From assembly GCA_964564735.1 (NCBI GenBank), contig CAZMCH010000065.1, positions 1 to 24,866 of the forward strand: a stretch of 24,866 bases of DNA. Reading direction: 5' to 3'. Both the position numbers and the translations under genes were made by a program. The notes under the pieces were generated by a model that saw nothing but the letters and a program-made list of their open reading frames with translations, had not been told where the DNA came from and searched no databases. This document shows, in pieces, positions 1-7,754 of this stretch (its first letter is position 1; each line of letters starts with the position of its first letter). Source of the DNA: CAZMCH01 sp964564735. GTDB taxonomy: Bacteria; Poribacteria; DTPJ01.

Positions 1-2
1 CC

Positions 3-224
3 ATAGGCTTATTGATAGGCGAAACGATACGAGAAACAGTATATCCAGAAAAGAAACGTAAGTTATATTCAGGCCTACATATATTGTTTAAACGGAAAGT
101 CAGCATCATTGGTGATGAGTTAAAAGCAGTCATTGACATTGCGTATCTATTATTTAGCAATATTGTTCTAGGAAATGTACGAACTTATGTCCTAAGCTCA
201 GGTTTTGTATTGACTCAAGCATGA
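3..224 (+). CDS. Possible 3' end of an unrecognised protein (partial, doubtful)
   Basis: A reading frame is open from the left edge of the window to a TGA at 222-224 and gives about 73 residues. The first possible start inside the window is a TTG at 12. The C-terminal half has a hydrophobic stretch (AVIDIAYLLFSNIVLG), so it could be the end of a membrane or secreted protein. I recognise no family or motif. There is no ribosome binding site at the internal TTG, so if it is real it begins outside the window. It may equally be a chance ORF in AT-rich non-coding DNA. The next 108 bases up to the lipoprotein gene are AT-rich and show no convincing promoter. Confidence 0.25.
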   Translation: MGLLIGETIRETVYPEKKRKLYSGLHILFKRKVSIIGDELKAVIDIAYLLFSNIVLGNVRTYVLSSGFVLTQA

Positions 225-332
225 TCTTCTGGGATAATGATATTTGTTATTTATATTACAACTTTTGAACTTAGACTAATGGCATAATAAAGCATTGATA
301 GCTTTACGGTAAGTTTTCTGGGAGTCTGCAAA

Positions 333-1283
333 TTGAGGTATTTATATTCTGTTTTCATTTTTTTCATACTAATATTATTTTTCGCATGTGGAAGGACTAA
401 ACATGACCAAGTAGAACCAATACCACATGAATACGACCTTACGGTTATTGCTGATGTTAGCATCTCAGGATGGAAACCTGATATTACTAGATTCATATAT
501 AATAAAGAGAATCTAAAAAAGTATGCTGGTAATCTGGCTGAATTATATTCTTCCTATGGCTTCAAAAAGCTGATTGTAAAACAATACATAAATTCAAAGT
601 CTAAAATGCTAAAAATAGAGCTATTTGAGTTAGATAAGAGTGAAGATGCCTTTGGTTTGTATTCATTTGATACAATTGGCAAAAAACAAGATATAGGGCA
701 AGGTGCTGTATATGATCATGGCATATTAAGGTTTTGGAAAGATAGATTATTTGTTAAAATTGTTGCTAGTGAAGACTATAAAGAGATAGAAAAAGACATA
801 ATTAGTTTTGCTAAAGCTATAGCTAATAATATCAACTATGAAGGTCAAAAACCTGATATTATAGAGCTTATTCCAGAAGAAAATCTAGTTACAGACAGTT
901 TATGCTTTTTCCATCATAATATATGTCTAAATAACATTTATTATGTTCCAGAAACTCATGCCCTTAATCTTTCTGACGAAACCGATGCTGTGGCTGTGCA
1001 ATATAAGGTAGATGGGAATATATATCCAAGATTAATCATAGTAAGGTATCCAGACGAAATATCAGCGGAAAATGCCCATAAGAATTTTTCTAAATTATAT
1101 TTTGATGTTAATACTGCGATATACAATGATGATAAAATTAATGTGGTTCGCACTGAAGAAGGTGAATATAATTCGATAAGTCTTAGGCGCAATTATATAG
1201 TATTGGTATTTGAATCCCGTTCATCAAATACCTCAAGAGACCTAGCAGGTGCCGCATTAAAGAAAATAGGAAGAAAAGATTAG
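333..1283 (+). CDS. DUF6599-like lipoprotein
   Basis: This is a 316-residue predicted lipoprotein. The start is a TTG preceded by GGGAG (320-324) at a suitable distance, and it places a typical signal peptide at the N-terminus. Residues 1-18 are a short basic start and a hydrophobic core, followed by Cys19 in a lipobox-like FFAC with a weak -3 Phe. The mature part has no membrane segments. Phrases such as SEDAFGLYSFD and GQGAVYDHGILRFWKDRLFVKI resemble the DUF6599 family of extracytoplasmic proteins, whose function is unknown; this assignment is from memory. The gene ends only 19 bases before the LarA-like gene on the same strand, so the two are probably co-transcribed. Being lipid-anchored outside the cytoplasmic membrane, it cannot act directly on the cytoplasmic enzymes downstream, and a link to them is only positional. 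Confidence 0.75.
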   Translation: MRYLYSVFIFFILILFFACGRTKHDQVEPIPHEYDLTVIADVSISGWKPDITRFIYNKENLKKYAGNLAELYSSYGFKKLIVKQYINSKSKMLKIELFELDKSEDAFGLYSFDTIGKKQDIGQGAVYDHGILRFWKDRLFVKIVASEDYKEIEKDIISFAKAIANNINYEGQKPDIIELIPEENLVTDSLCFFHHNICLNNIYYVPETHALNLSDETDAVAVQYKVDGNIYPRLIIVRYPDEISAENAHKNFSKLYFDVNTAIYNDDKINVVRTEEGEYNSISLRRNYIVLVFESRSSNTSRDLAGAALKKIGRKD

Positions 1284-1302
1284 CTGTTTTAAGGAGGAAT
1301 AT

Positions 1303-2577
1303 ATGCCATACCCAAAGATGGTAAGAATAAAACAGAAATTTAATACGATTCCCGGAATAGTTAACATAGAAAAAGAAGTAAAGAGACAGATCGCAATCGC
1401 AAATGTCATGTCAACGATAAAAGCAGGTGATAAGATCGCAATAACCGCTGGCAGTAGAGGCATCGCAAATATGGATCGTATCATCAGATCAATTGTCAAC
1501 GAAATTAAGTTTATCGGTGCAATTCCATTTATAGTACCAGCGATGGGTAGTCATGGAAATGCTGTTGCAGAAGGACAAATAGAGGTTTTACGCCATTATA
1601 ATATAACAGAGGAATCTATGGGTTGTCCGATTAGATCGTCTATGGATACTGTTGAGTTAGGAGAAGATGCAGACGGTATCCCAGTTTATATAGATAAAAA
1701 TGCTTATTCTGCTGATAAAATAGTTGTTTTGAATAGGATAAAACAGCATACTGATTTCAGCGGAAAAATTGAAAGCGGATTAGTAAAAATGCTGGCGATT
1801 GGTTTGGGTAAACAAAAAGGCGCATCAACCTATCATAAAGCATCGCTAAAATTTGGATTCGAAAGAGTATTAAGAAATGTGGCAGAAAAGGTATTGTCAA
1901 CTGGTAAAATAGCTTTTGGTTTTGGGATTGTTGAAAATCAATATGATCAAACTGCAATTTTGCAAGCAATGAGTGCAGAAGATTTAATAAAAACTGAAGA
2001 AAATTTACAAGAAAAAGCCAAACAGCTTTCTGCGTGTTTGCCATTTGATATTTTTGATGTTCTCATAGTTGATGAAATCGGTAAAGACATAAGCGGACTT
2101 GGTATGGATACAAAAGTCATTGGTCGTATGATGCAGACAGGAGAATCTGATCCCGAAAAGCCAAAGATAACGAGGATAGTTGCGCTTGATCTAACCCCAA
2201 ATACCATGGGTAATGCCGCAGGTATTGGTCTTGCTGATTTTACAACAAAAAGGCTTGTCGATAAAATTGATTTTGGTCCTACTTATATGAATTTCATTAC
2301 ATCATTAGGACCTCAAAAAGTAAGAATTCCTATAAATTTTGAAGATGACAGGAAAGTGCTTGATGCAGTTTTCAATACAATAGGTTTAATCAAGTCAGAA
2401 GATAGTCGTGTTGTTAGGATAAAAAATACCCTTAAGCTTGACGAAGTTGACATATCAGAAGCTCTGCTTGATGAAATTCAAAAAAGAGATGATCTGGAAA
2501 TTGTTGGTAAGCCAAAGGATTTTGAATTTACTGATGATAATATACTCAAAACTTTTGACTTTAGAGAAGAAAAATAA
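1303..2577 (+). CDS. LarA-superfamily (DUF2088) nickel-pincer isomerase homologue
   Basis: This 424-residue protein resembles the lactate racemase superfamily, in particular the long uncharacterised group recognisable by GSRGIAN (50-56) and VPAMGSHG (78-85). Characterised members racemise or epimerise 2-hydroxyacids with a covalently bound nickel-pincer nucleotide. His84, His149, Lys162 and His178 have almost the same spacing (65, 13, 16) as LarA His108, His174, Lys184 and His200 (66, 10, 16). The base, acid and cofactor-anchoring residues therefore appear intact. The start ATG follows AAGGAGG at ideal distance. Cofactor synthesis (LarB, LarC, LarE) would have to be encoded elsewhere, since none is in this window. 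The gene lies 19 bases after the lipoprotein gene and is followed by the HyuA-like gene after a hairpin. The substrate is unknown; lactate racemase proper is unlikely because the protein belongs to a different subgroup. Confidence 0.85.
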   Translation: MPYPKMVRIKQKFNTIPGIVNIEKEVKRQIAIANVMSTIKAGDKIAITAGSRGIANMDRIIRSIVNEIKFIGAIPFIVPAMGSHGNAVAEGQIEVLRHYNITEESMGCPIRSSMDTVELGEDADGIPVYIDKNAYSADKIVVLNRIKQHTDFSGKIESGLVKMLAIGLGKQKGASTYHKASLKFGFERVLRNVAEKVLSTGKIAFGFGIVENQYDQTAILQAMSAEDLIKTEENLQEKAKQLSACLPFDIFDVLIVDEIGKDISGLGMDTKVIGRMMQTGESDPEKPKITRIVALDLTPNTMGNAAGIGLADFTTKRLVDKIDFGPTYMNFITSLGPQKVRIPINFEDDRKVLDAVFNTIGLIKSEDSRVVRIKNTLKLDEVDISEALLDEIQKRDDLEIVGKPKDFEFTDDNILKTFDFREEK

Positions 2578-2612
2578 CCCATTTATAGACTGTATAATAT
2601 AAATAATGGGTT
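2576..2612 (+). terminator. Stem-loop between the LarA-like and HyuA-like genes
   Basis: AACCCATT at 2576-2583 and AATGGGTT at 2605-2612 form a perfect 8-bp stem with a 21-base AT-rich loop, followed by a T-rich stretch (2613-2626). The stem begins inside the stop codon of the LarA-like gene. It could be a weak intrinsic terminator, an attenuator that lowers expression of the second gene, or an mRNA-stabilising element. The large loop and AT-rich stem argue against a strong terminator. Confidence 0.4.
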
Positions 2613-2654
2613 TAATATATTTTTATATAATAAATTAGGAGGAAAATAAACTTT

Positions 2655-4664
2655 ATGCGTTTAGGTTTGGGCATTGATACAGGTGGAACTTATACTGATT
2701 CGGTAATAATTGATTTTGAAACAGGCAAGGTAATAACAAAGGCAAAGGCATTGACAACGAGATATGATTTGTCTGTTGGAATTGCAGATTCTATTGATAA
2801 TCTTGGAGATTTTGATCCATCAGAAATAAGGCTGGTATCTGCCTCAACAACATTAGCAACAAATTCTATCGTTGAGGGTAAAGGTGCAAGGGCGTGCTTA
2901 TTAGGAATAGGTTACGATAAAGATACGCTTTATAATTACGGGTTAAAAGATTCATTTCCAATAAAGGTAGTTAAGCTAATCAATGGCGGGCATGACATAC
3001 AGGGATACCAAATAAATCCGCTTGATGTTTCTGCATTAAAAGAAGCCATTCTCGATACAAAGGACATAGTAGATGCCTATGGCGTATCTGCTTATGGTGG
3101 TGTGCGAAATCCTGAACATGAAATAAAAGCCAAAGAGATGATAAAAGAGATGACAGGTCTGCCAGTAATTTGCGGACATGATCTTACAAGCAACCTTAAT
3201 TCTATAAGGAGAGCAATAACCGTTGCGTTTAATGCGCGACTTGTTCCCGTAATACGTGAATTACTGACATCAATAAAGGTAGTTCTTCATAAAAGAGGCA
3301 TTGATGCACCCTTAATGGTCGTAAAGGGCGATGGTCATATCGTTAGCGATGAATTGGCTATGGAACGTCCTGTTGAGACTGTCCTTTCTGGTCCTGCTGC
3401 GAGTATAACGGGTGGGAGCAATCTTTCTGGTGTTGATACGGGCATTGTTGTTGACATGGGGGGGACAACAACCGACATTGCTATCATCAGAAATGGTATT
3501 CCTAATGTAAAAATTGATGGTGCGATTGTCGGTGGATGGAGAACAAGTATAAGAGCGGCTGATATTCAGACTTCTGGTCTTGGTGGAGACAGCCATATTA
3601 CGCTTGATCGTTCAGGCAAGGTTACTTTAAGTCCGCAAAGGGTTATTCCTATTTGCCTAGCTAGTGCCAAATATAAAGAGATTCTGCCAGAACTAAGGCA
3701 ACTTGCACTAAGAGAATGGACATCTTATCTAGTGGGTCCGACAGACTTCTTGATAAGAATGAAAAGCTCTGATCACTATGCAATGAATGAAAATGAAAAA
3801 AGCATTTATAATGCACTTGGTGAAAAGCCAATGTCATCTTATTCACTTGCGGTTAAACTTGATCTTCTCCATCCTGCTTTGCTAAATACCATTGGGCTTG
3901 AGGAACATGGAATCATCGGAAGGATCGGATTTACACCAACAGACTTATTACATGCAGAAGGGACATATTCAGTATGGGACGTAGAGTCTGCCCGACTCGC
4001 AACAGAAATATATGCCCGACATTCTGAAATGGAATTTAAAGATTTTATAGCCTATGTCAAAAATGAAGTCATAGATAAGTTATCAACAGAGATTTTTAGT
4101 AAGCTTATAACTGATGAAATAGATGATTCTGTCAGCTTTGATTCAAAAGTATCTTCATTATTGCTTCATAAGATATTGGGCAAAAAAATTATGTCTGATG
4201 TTGATGTCAAAACATCAGTAAAAATGCCGATAATAGCAATTGGTGCACCTGTTACTGCATATTTTCCAGCAGTAGCATCACAACTTGGCGCTGAATTGAT
4301 CGTTCCTGAACACGCTGAGGTTGCAAATGCCATAGGTGCTATTACAGGTAGCATAATTGAGGCGGTAGAGGTTCTTATAGACCCTATATATTCACCAGCA
4401 GGATTAGTTTGTTATACTATCCATACACCAGAGGAAAAAGTTGATCTTCCTGATCTAACAAGTGCGACCGCTTTTGCAGAAAGGACAGCAAAAAGACTTG
4501 CAAAGGAAAAAGCTATTCGTGCTGGGGCAGGTAAGCAAATTGATGTGAAGATTCAAAGGGCAGATGAAATCGCCAAACCTGCTCAAGGATATGGTGAAGC
4601 TGGATTTCTGTTATCATCGCATATAAAGGCAATTGCTATTGGTAAGCCAGATATAATTTCATAA
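2655..4664 (+). CDS. Hydantoinase/oxoprolinase (HyuA-type) family ATPase
   Basis: This 669-residue protein belongs to the HyuA-type hydantoinase/oxoprolinase family of ASKHA-fold ATPases and has close to the family's usual length. Diagnostic motifs are DTGGTYTD (8-15, phosphate loop 1), STTLATN (64-70), VLSGPAAS (243-250) and VVDMGGTTTD (265-274, phosphate loop 2). Known relatives open cyclic amides such as N-methylhydantoin or 5-oxoproline, or carboxylate ketones, by ATP-dependent activation, normally together with a HyuB subunit. No HyuB-like gene is present here. The start ATG is 12 bases after AGGAGG (2637-2642), a slightly long spacing. The gene follows the LarA-like gene on the same strand with a hairpin between them, and a joint role is likely. 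Its last codons come within 10 bases of the convergent transporter gene. Family assignment is firm; the substrate is unknown. Confidence 0.87.
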   Translation: MRLGLGIDTGGTYTDSVIIDFETGKVITKAKALTTRYDLSVGIADSIDNLGDFDPSEIRLVSASTTLATNSIVEGKGARACLLGIGYDKDTLYNYGLKDSFPIKVVKLINGGHDIQGYQINPLDVSALKEAILDTKDIVDAYGVSAYGGVRNPEHEIKAKEMIKEMTGLPVICGHDLTSNLNSIRRAITVAFNARLVPVIRELLTSIKVVLHKRGIDAPLMVVKGDGHIVSDELAMERPVETVLSGPAASITGGSNLSGVDTGIVVDMGGTTTDIAIIRNGIPNVKIDGAIVGGWRTSIRAADIQTSGLGGDSHITLDRSGKVTLSPQRVIPICLASAKYKEILPELRQLALREWTSYLVGPTDFLIRMKSSDHYAMNENEKSIYNALGEKPMSSYSLAVKLDLLHPALLNTIGLEEHGIIGRIGFTPTDLLHAEGTYSVWDVESARLATEIYARHSEMEFKDFIAYVKNEVIDKLSTEIFSKLITDEIDDSVSFDSKVSSLLLHKILGKKIMSDVDVKTSVKMPIIAIGAPVTAYFPAVASQLGAELIVPEHAEVANAIGAITGSIIEAVEVLIDPIYSPAGLVCYTIHTPEEKVDLPDLTSATAFAERTAKRLAKEKAIRAGAGKQIDVKIQRADEIAKPAQGYGEAGFLLSSHIKAIAIGKPDIIS

Positions 4665-4674
4665 TAAACATAAT

Positions 4675-5607
4675 TTAGCAAACTTTATATCCATTAGGGC
4701 ATTTATTAACAACATAAATACCTATAGCGACAAGTAAAGAGCCGATTACAAGATAAGGTGTTATTGTTTCGTGAAGTATTAGTGCGCTTAATCCAACGCC
4801 AAAAAGCGGGGTTGCAAAAAGGAAAGCAGATATTTTACTTGCGCTATAGCGCTGTAAAAGTGTTGTCCAAACTATAAAAGCAATACTTGCGACAATACAG
4901 CCTTGATATATAAGGGCAATGATAAGTTCACCAGAAAATATATATTGTGCTGATCTCTCAAATATTATATTAAGCGCAACAAATGGTATTAAGCCAAAGA
5001 CCATCTCACCAAATAGTATCTTATAAACGCCCATTTTTTGCATAAGTTTCTTTGTGTATATAGTCAGGACACTGAATAAAAATCCGCTTATAAGCATTAT
5101 AACATCGCCTAATATGTGAGGTTCTTTGGTATCAATTTTATCTCTGAATACGACAAATATACCTGCAAATGCAAGGATCAAACCTATTATTTTTCTTAGG
5201 CTTAACCTATCATTGGGAATAAAAAAATGTGCAAGAATAGCAATAAAAAAAGGATTGACATTTATCAAAACTGATGATCTTCCTGCGGTTGTATATTTTG
5301 TGCCAAGATTAAAAGTGCATATTTGCGCTGAAAACATCAAAGAGAGTATAATAAGCCCTATTATGTCTTGTTTTTTTATACTTATATCAATTTTTCTGAA
5401 ATGCGCCCATAACCAAATTACAATTGCGCCTATTCCGAATCGAATTCCAGCAAGTATAAATGGGGGCATGTATTTAAGAGCTACTTTCATAGCAACTGCA
5501 TTACCACCCCATAATAGAGCAACAAGAAGCACTAAGGGAATAACTTTAAGCGTTATATCGCTATTTAATGTTTTGGTTTTTGATAGATTTTCGATACTTT
5601 CACTCAT
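4675..5607 (-). CDS. EamA/DMT-family transporter
   Basis: This integral membrane protein of about 310 residues has the two tandem EamA repeats and roughly ten hydrophobic segments expected of drug/metabolite transporters, for example VLLVALLWGGNAVAMKVAL near the N-terminus and LVIGSLLVAIGIYVVN at the end. Such proteins usually export or exchange amino acids, nucleotide sugars or metabolites across the cytoplasmic membrane. The substrate cannot be read from sequence. The frame also permits a TTG start at 5616, but I place the start at the ATG at 5605-5607. The likely promoter sits so close that the transcript would begin at about 5612, inside the longer version. The gene converges with the HyuA-like gene, leaving only 10 bases between the stops, and diverges from the ABC exporter. 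Confidence 0.85.
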   Translation of the reverse strand: MSESIENLSKTKTLNSDITLKVIPLVLLVALLWGGNAVAMKVALKYMPPFILAGIRFGIGAIVIWLWAHFRKIDISIKKQDIIGLIILSLMFSAQICTFNLGTKYTTAGRSSVLINVNPFFIAILAHFFIPNDRLSLRKIIGLILAFAGIFVVFRDKIDTKEPHILGDVIMLISGFLFSVLTIYTKKLMQKMGVYKILFGEMVFGLIPFVALNIIFERSAQYIFSGELIIALIYQGCIVASIAFIVWTTLLQRYSASKISAFLFATPLFGVGLSALILHETITPYLVIGSLLVAIGIYVVNKCPNGYKVC

Positions 5608-5618
5608 AATGACCAATT

Positions 5619-5669
5619 ATTATATTATAACACCTATAATTTGTCTAGCCTTCCTTTTTGGCTTAATAT
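5619..5669. promoter_or_regulatory. Divergent promoters sharing one -35 element
   Basis: On the minus strand, TAGACA (5642-5647), a 17-base spacer and TATAAT (5619-5624) form a near-consensus sigma70 promoter for the DMT transporter. On the plus strand, TTGTCT (5641-5646), a 17-base spacer and TAATAT (5664-5669) give a weaker one for the ABC exporter. The two -35 boxes overlap almost completely. Predicted transcription starts lie very near both start codons, so the leaders would be very short or absent. This is inference from motif matches only. Confidence 0.45.
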
Positions 5670-5687
5670 TAGGAAAATATATATTTA

Positions 5688-6623
5688 ATGGATTCTATAG
5701 AACAAAATGGCAAAATATCGATATTAGCAGAAAACATCACAAAACGTTTTGATGATCTGACAGCTGTTGATGGGCTTAATCTCCAGATACACGAAGGCGA
5801 AAGTTTTGCATTACTTGGACCAGATGGTTCAGGAAAAACTACAACTATGCGCCTATTATGTGGGATCATTTCACCTGATTCAGGGACTATCATGATTAAT
5901 GACATGGATATTTATAAACATGGTGATAGGGCAAGAGAACGAATTGGGTATATGCCTCAAAGGTTTAGTTTATATGAAAATCTAAGCATATTACAAAATA
6001 TAAACTTCTTTTCTGACCTTTATAATGTGGATAAGTCAATTCGGCATAAAAGAATTGATGAATATCTGGAATTTACCCGACTAAAGCCCTATGGGAGAAG
6101 ACTTGCCAAACAGCTTTCAGGTGGAATGAGGCAAAAACTTGCCTTGATATGTAGCATTATACACAATCCGCCGATACTTTTACTCGATGAGCCTACAACA
6201 GGTGTTGACCCTGTATCAAGGCGGGATTTCTGGAAAATATTACACCGTTTGCTTGCAGAAGGTCTAACACTTATGATCTCGACTCCATATATGGACGAAG
6301 CAGAACGATGCAACAAAATTGGATTGATTCATAAAGGAAAAATACTGCTTGTTGATACTCCGACCGGGCTAAAAAAACAAATGTTAGGTGAAGTTGTAGA
6401 GATGAAATGTAATAATCCTAGACAAGTAAGTGATCTAATAAAGTTAAATAAATCTGTTTTAAGTATCCAAACCTTTAGCGACAAGATTCATATTATATTA
6501 AAAGAAGATACAGATATACAAGAGATTCTTTCGTATCTTAATGAACGAAATATAAATATAAGCGATGTTAAAAAAGTTTCACCAAGTGTTGAGGATGCTT
6601 TTATATCTAGGTTGATAAAATGA
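5688..6623 (+). CDS. ABC-2 type exporter, ATP-binding protein (DrrA/YbhF-like)
   Basis: This 311-residue ATPase drives the membrane subunit encoded next to it. Visible motifs are Walker A GPDGSGKT (44-51), Q-loop Gln91 in YMPQRFSLYENLS, signature LSGGM (143-147) and Walker B ILLLDEP (163-169) followed by the TTGVDP D-loop. The switch (H-loop) position reads STPYMDEAE (198-206), with Pro in place of the usual His. As I remember, YbhF-type exporters often share this change. The GPDGSGKT form of Walker A and the YMPQ context also fit the YbhF/CcmA group. About 90 residues follow the core, as in DrrA-type proteins. The start ATG follows AGGAAA at 5671-5676. The stop overlaps the permease start in ATGA, implying translational coupling. 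Likely role: export of a drug, lipid or other hydrophobic compound; substrate unknown. Confidence 0.9.
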   Translation: MDSIEQNGKISILAENITKRFDDLTAVDGLNLQIHEGESFALLGPDGSGKTTTMRLLCGIISPDSGTIMINDMDIYKHGDRARERIGYMPQRFSLYENLSILQNINFFSDLYNVDKSIRHKRIDEYLEFTRLKPYGRRLAKQLSGGMRQKLALICSIIHNPPILLLDEPTTGVDPVSRRDFWKILHRLLAEGLTLMISTPYMDEAERCNKIGLIHKGKILLVDTPTGLKKQMLGEVVEMKCNNPRQVSDLIKLNKSVLSIQTFSDKIHIILKEDTDIQEILSYLNERNINISDVKKVSPSVEDAFISRLIK

Positions 6624-7738
6624 AAGCTATTTTATTTATAATAAAAAAAGAATTTTTGCAGGTTGCAAGGGATAAAGCTTTTATACCTATGCTATTCCTT
6701 GCCCCAATTATACAAACTATGCTTTTTGGATATACTGTTGCTACAAATGTTGATAATATCTCAACAGCAGTATTAGATCAGGACAAAACTCAAGATAGTA
6801 GGAAATTTATTCAGAGCTTCAGTAATTCTGGATATTTTCGCTTACGATATTATCTACAATCTGTCTCAGAAATCGATAGTATTATGGATAGCGGTAAAGC
6901 AAAACTGGTTATAAATGTTCCAAAAGGCTTTGCTCTCGATCTCAGCAGAAATAAGCCAACTAGCATACAGGTAATAATTGATGGTAGTGACTCAAGCACC
7001 GCCAATGTCATTATGGGCTATACAAAAGACATCGTTCAAAAAAATTCATCAAGGATTATTATGGAATTATTAAGAAAAACTGGGATAAAAACACCCTCAA
7101 TAAATTCAAAATATAGAGCATGGTATAATCCCGAACTTGATAGCGTAAATTATATAGTCCCAGGGATTATATGCACGATTATTGCGATAGTAACTACTAT
7201 GCTTACTTCTGCTGCAATAGTCAGGGAAAGGGAAAAAGGGACTCTCGAGCAATTAATGGTAACACCGATAACACCATATCAATTGATATTAGGCAAGGTT
7301 CTGCCATTTATGATAATTGGCTTTGCTGATGCCATATTCGTATTATTAATCGGTATGTTTTGGTTTAAGGTCCCGATTCACGGAAGTGTTCTTTTGCTTC
7401 TTGGATTAGCCATTATTTTCCTGTTCAATACGCTAGGAATGGGTATTTTAATATCAACCGTTTCTAAAACCCAACAACAAGCAATGATGACAACCCTTTT
7501 TCTTATAATACCTTGGATTGTGCTTTCGGGATTTATTTTTCCCATAGAAAATATGCCGAAGATTATACAGTATTTTACCTATTTGATACCATTAAGGTAT
7601 TTTCTTATTATTATAAGAGGCATTGTCTTAAAAGGTCTAGGATTATCTATGCTATGGCATCATGTTTTGGCGATGAGTATACTTGGAACTACCATATTAA
7701 TATTAAGCATAACAAGATTCCATAAACGTCTGGAATAG
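6620..7738 (+). CDS. ABC-2 type exporter, permease (YbhS/YbhR-like)
   Basis: This 372-residue membrane protein is the partner of the preceding ATPase; the start overlaps its stop codon by 4 bases (ATGA). The layout is that of the ABC-2 family with a large external domain: an N-terminal cytoplasmic helix with KEFLQVARDKAF, a first membrane segment (about 22-42), an extracytoplasmic region to about residue 170, then five further hydrophobic segments to the C-terminus. The motif REREKGTLEQLMVTP between segments two and three is the conserved cytoplasmic coupling element of this family. YbhFSR-type systems usually have two different permeases and an adjacent HlyD-type adaptor. Here there is only one permease and no adaptor, so it probably works as a homodimer across the inner membrane only. 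Substrate unknown. Confidence 0.88.
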   Translation: MKAILFIIKKEFLQVARDKAFIPMLFLAPIIQTMLFGYTVATNVDNISTAVLDQDKTQDSRKFIQSFSNSGYFRLRYYLQSVSEIDSIMDSGKAKLVINVPKGFALDLSRNKPTSIQVIIDGSDSSTANVIMGYTKDIVQKNSSRIIMELLRKTGIKTPSINSKYRAWYNPELDSVNYIVPGIICTIIAIVTTMLTSAAIVREREKGTLEQLMVTPITPYQLILGKVLPFMIIGFADAIFVLLIGMFWFKVPIHGSVLLLLGLAIIFLFNTLGMGILISTVSKTQQQAMMTTLFLIIPWIVLSGFIFPIENMPKIIQYFTYLIPLRYFLIIIRGIVLKGLGLSMLWHHVLAMSILGTTILILSITRFHKRLE

Positions 7739-7754
7739 ATAGCTAATCTTATCT

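Noticed and set aside
5126..5752. 208-residue plus-strand ORF
   Set aside because: It is antisense to the DMT transporter gene and crosses the divergent promoter region. It shows no ribosome binding site and no family likeness, so it is a shadow frame.
7737..7754. AGATA/TATCT hairpin between convergent genes as a terminator
   Set aside because: The stem is only five AU-rich pairs with no proper T tract, too weak to claim.
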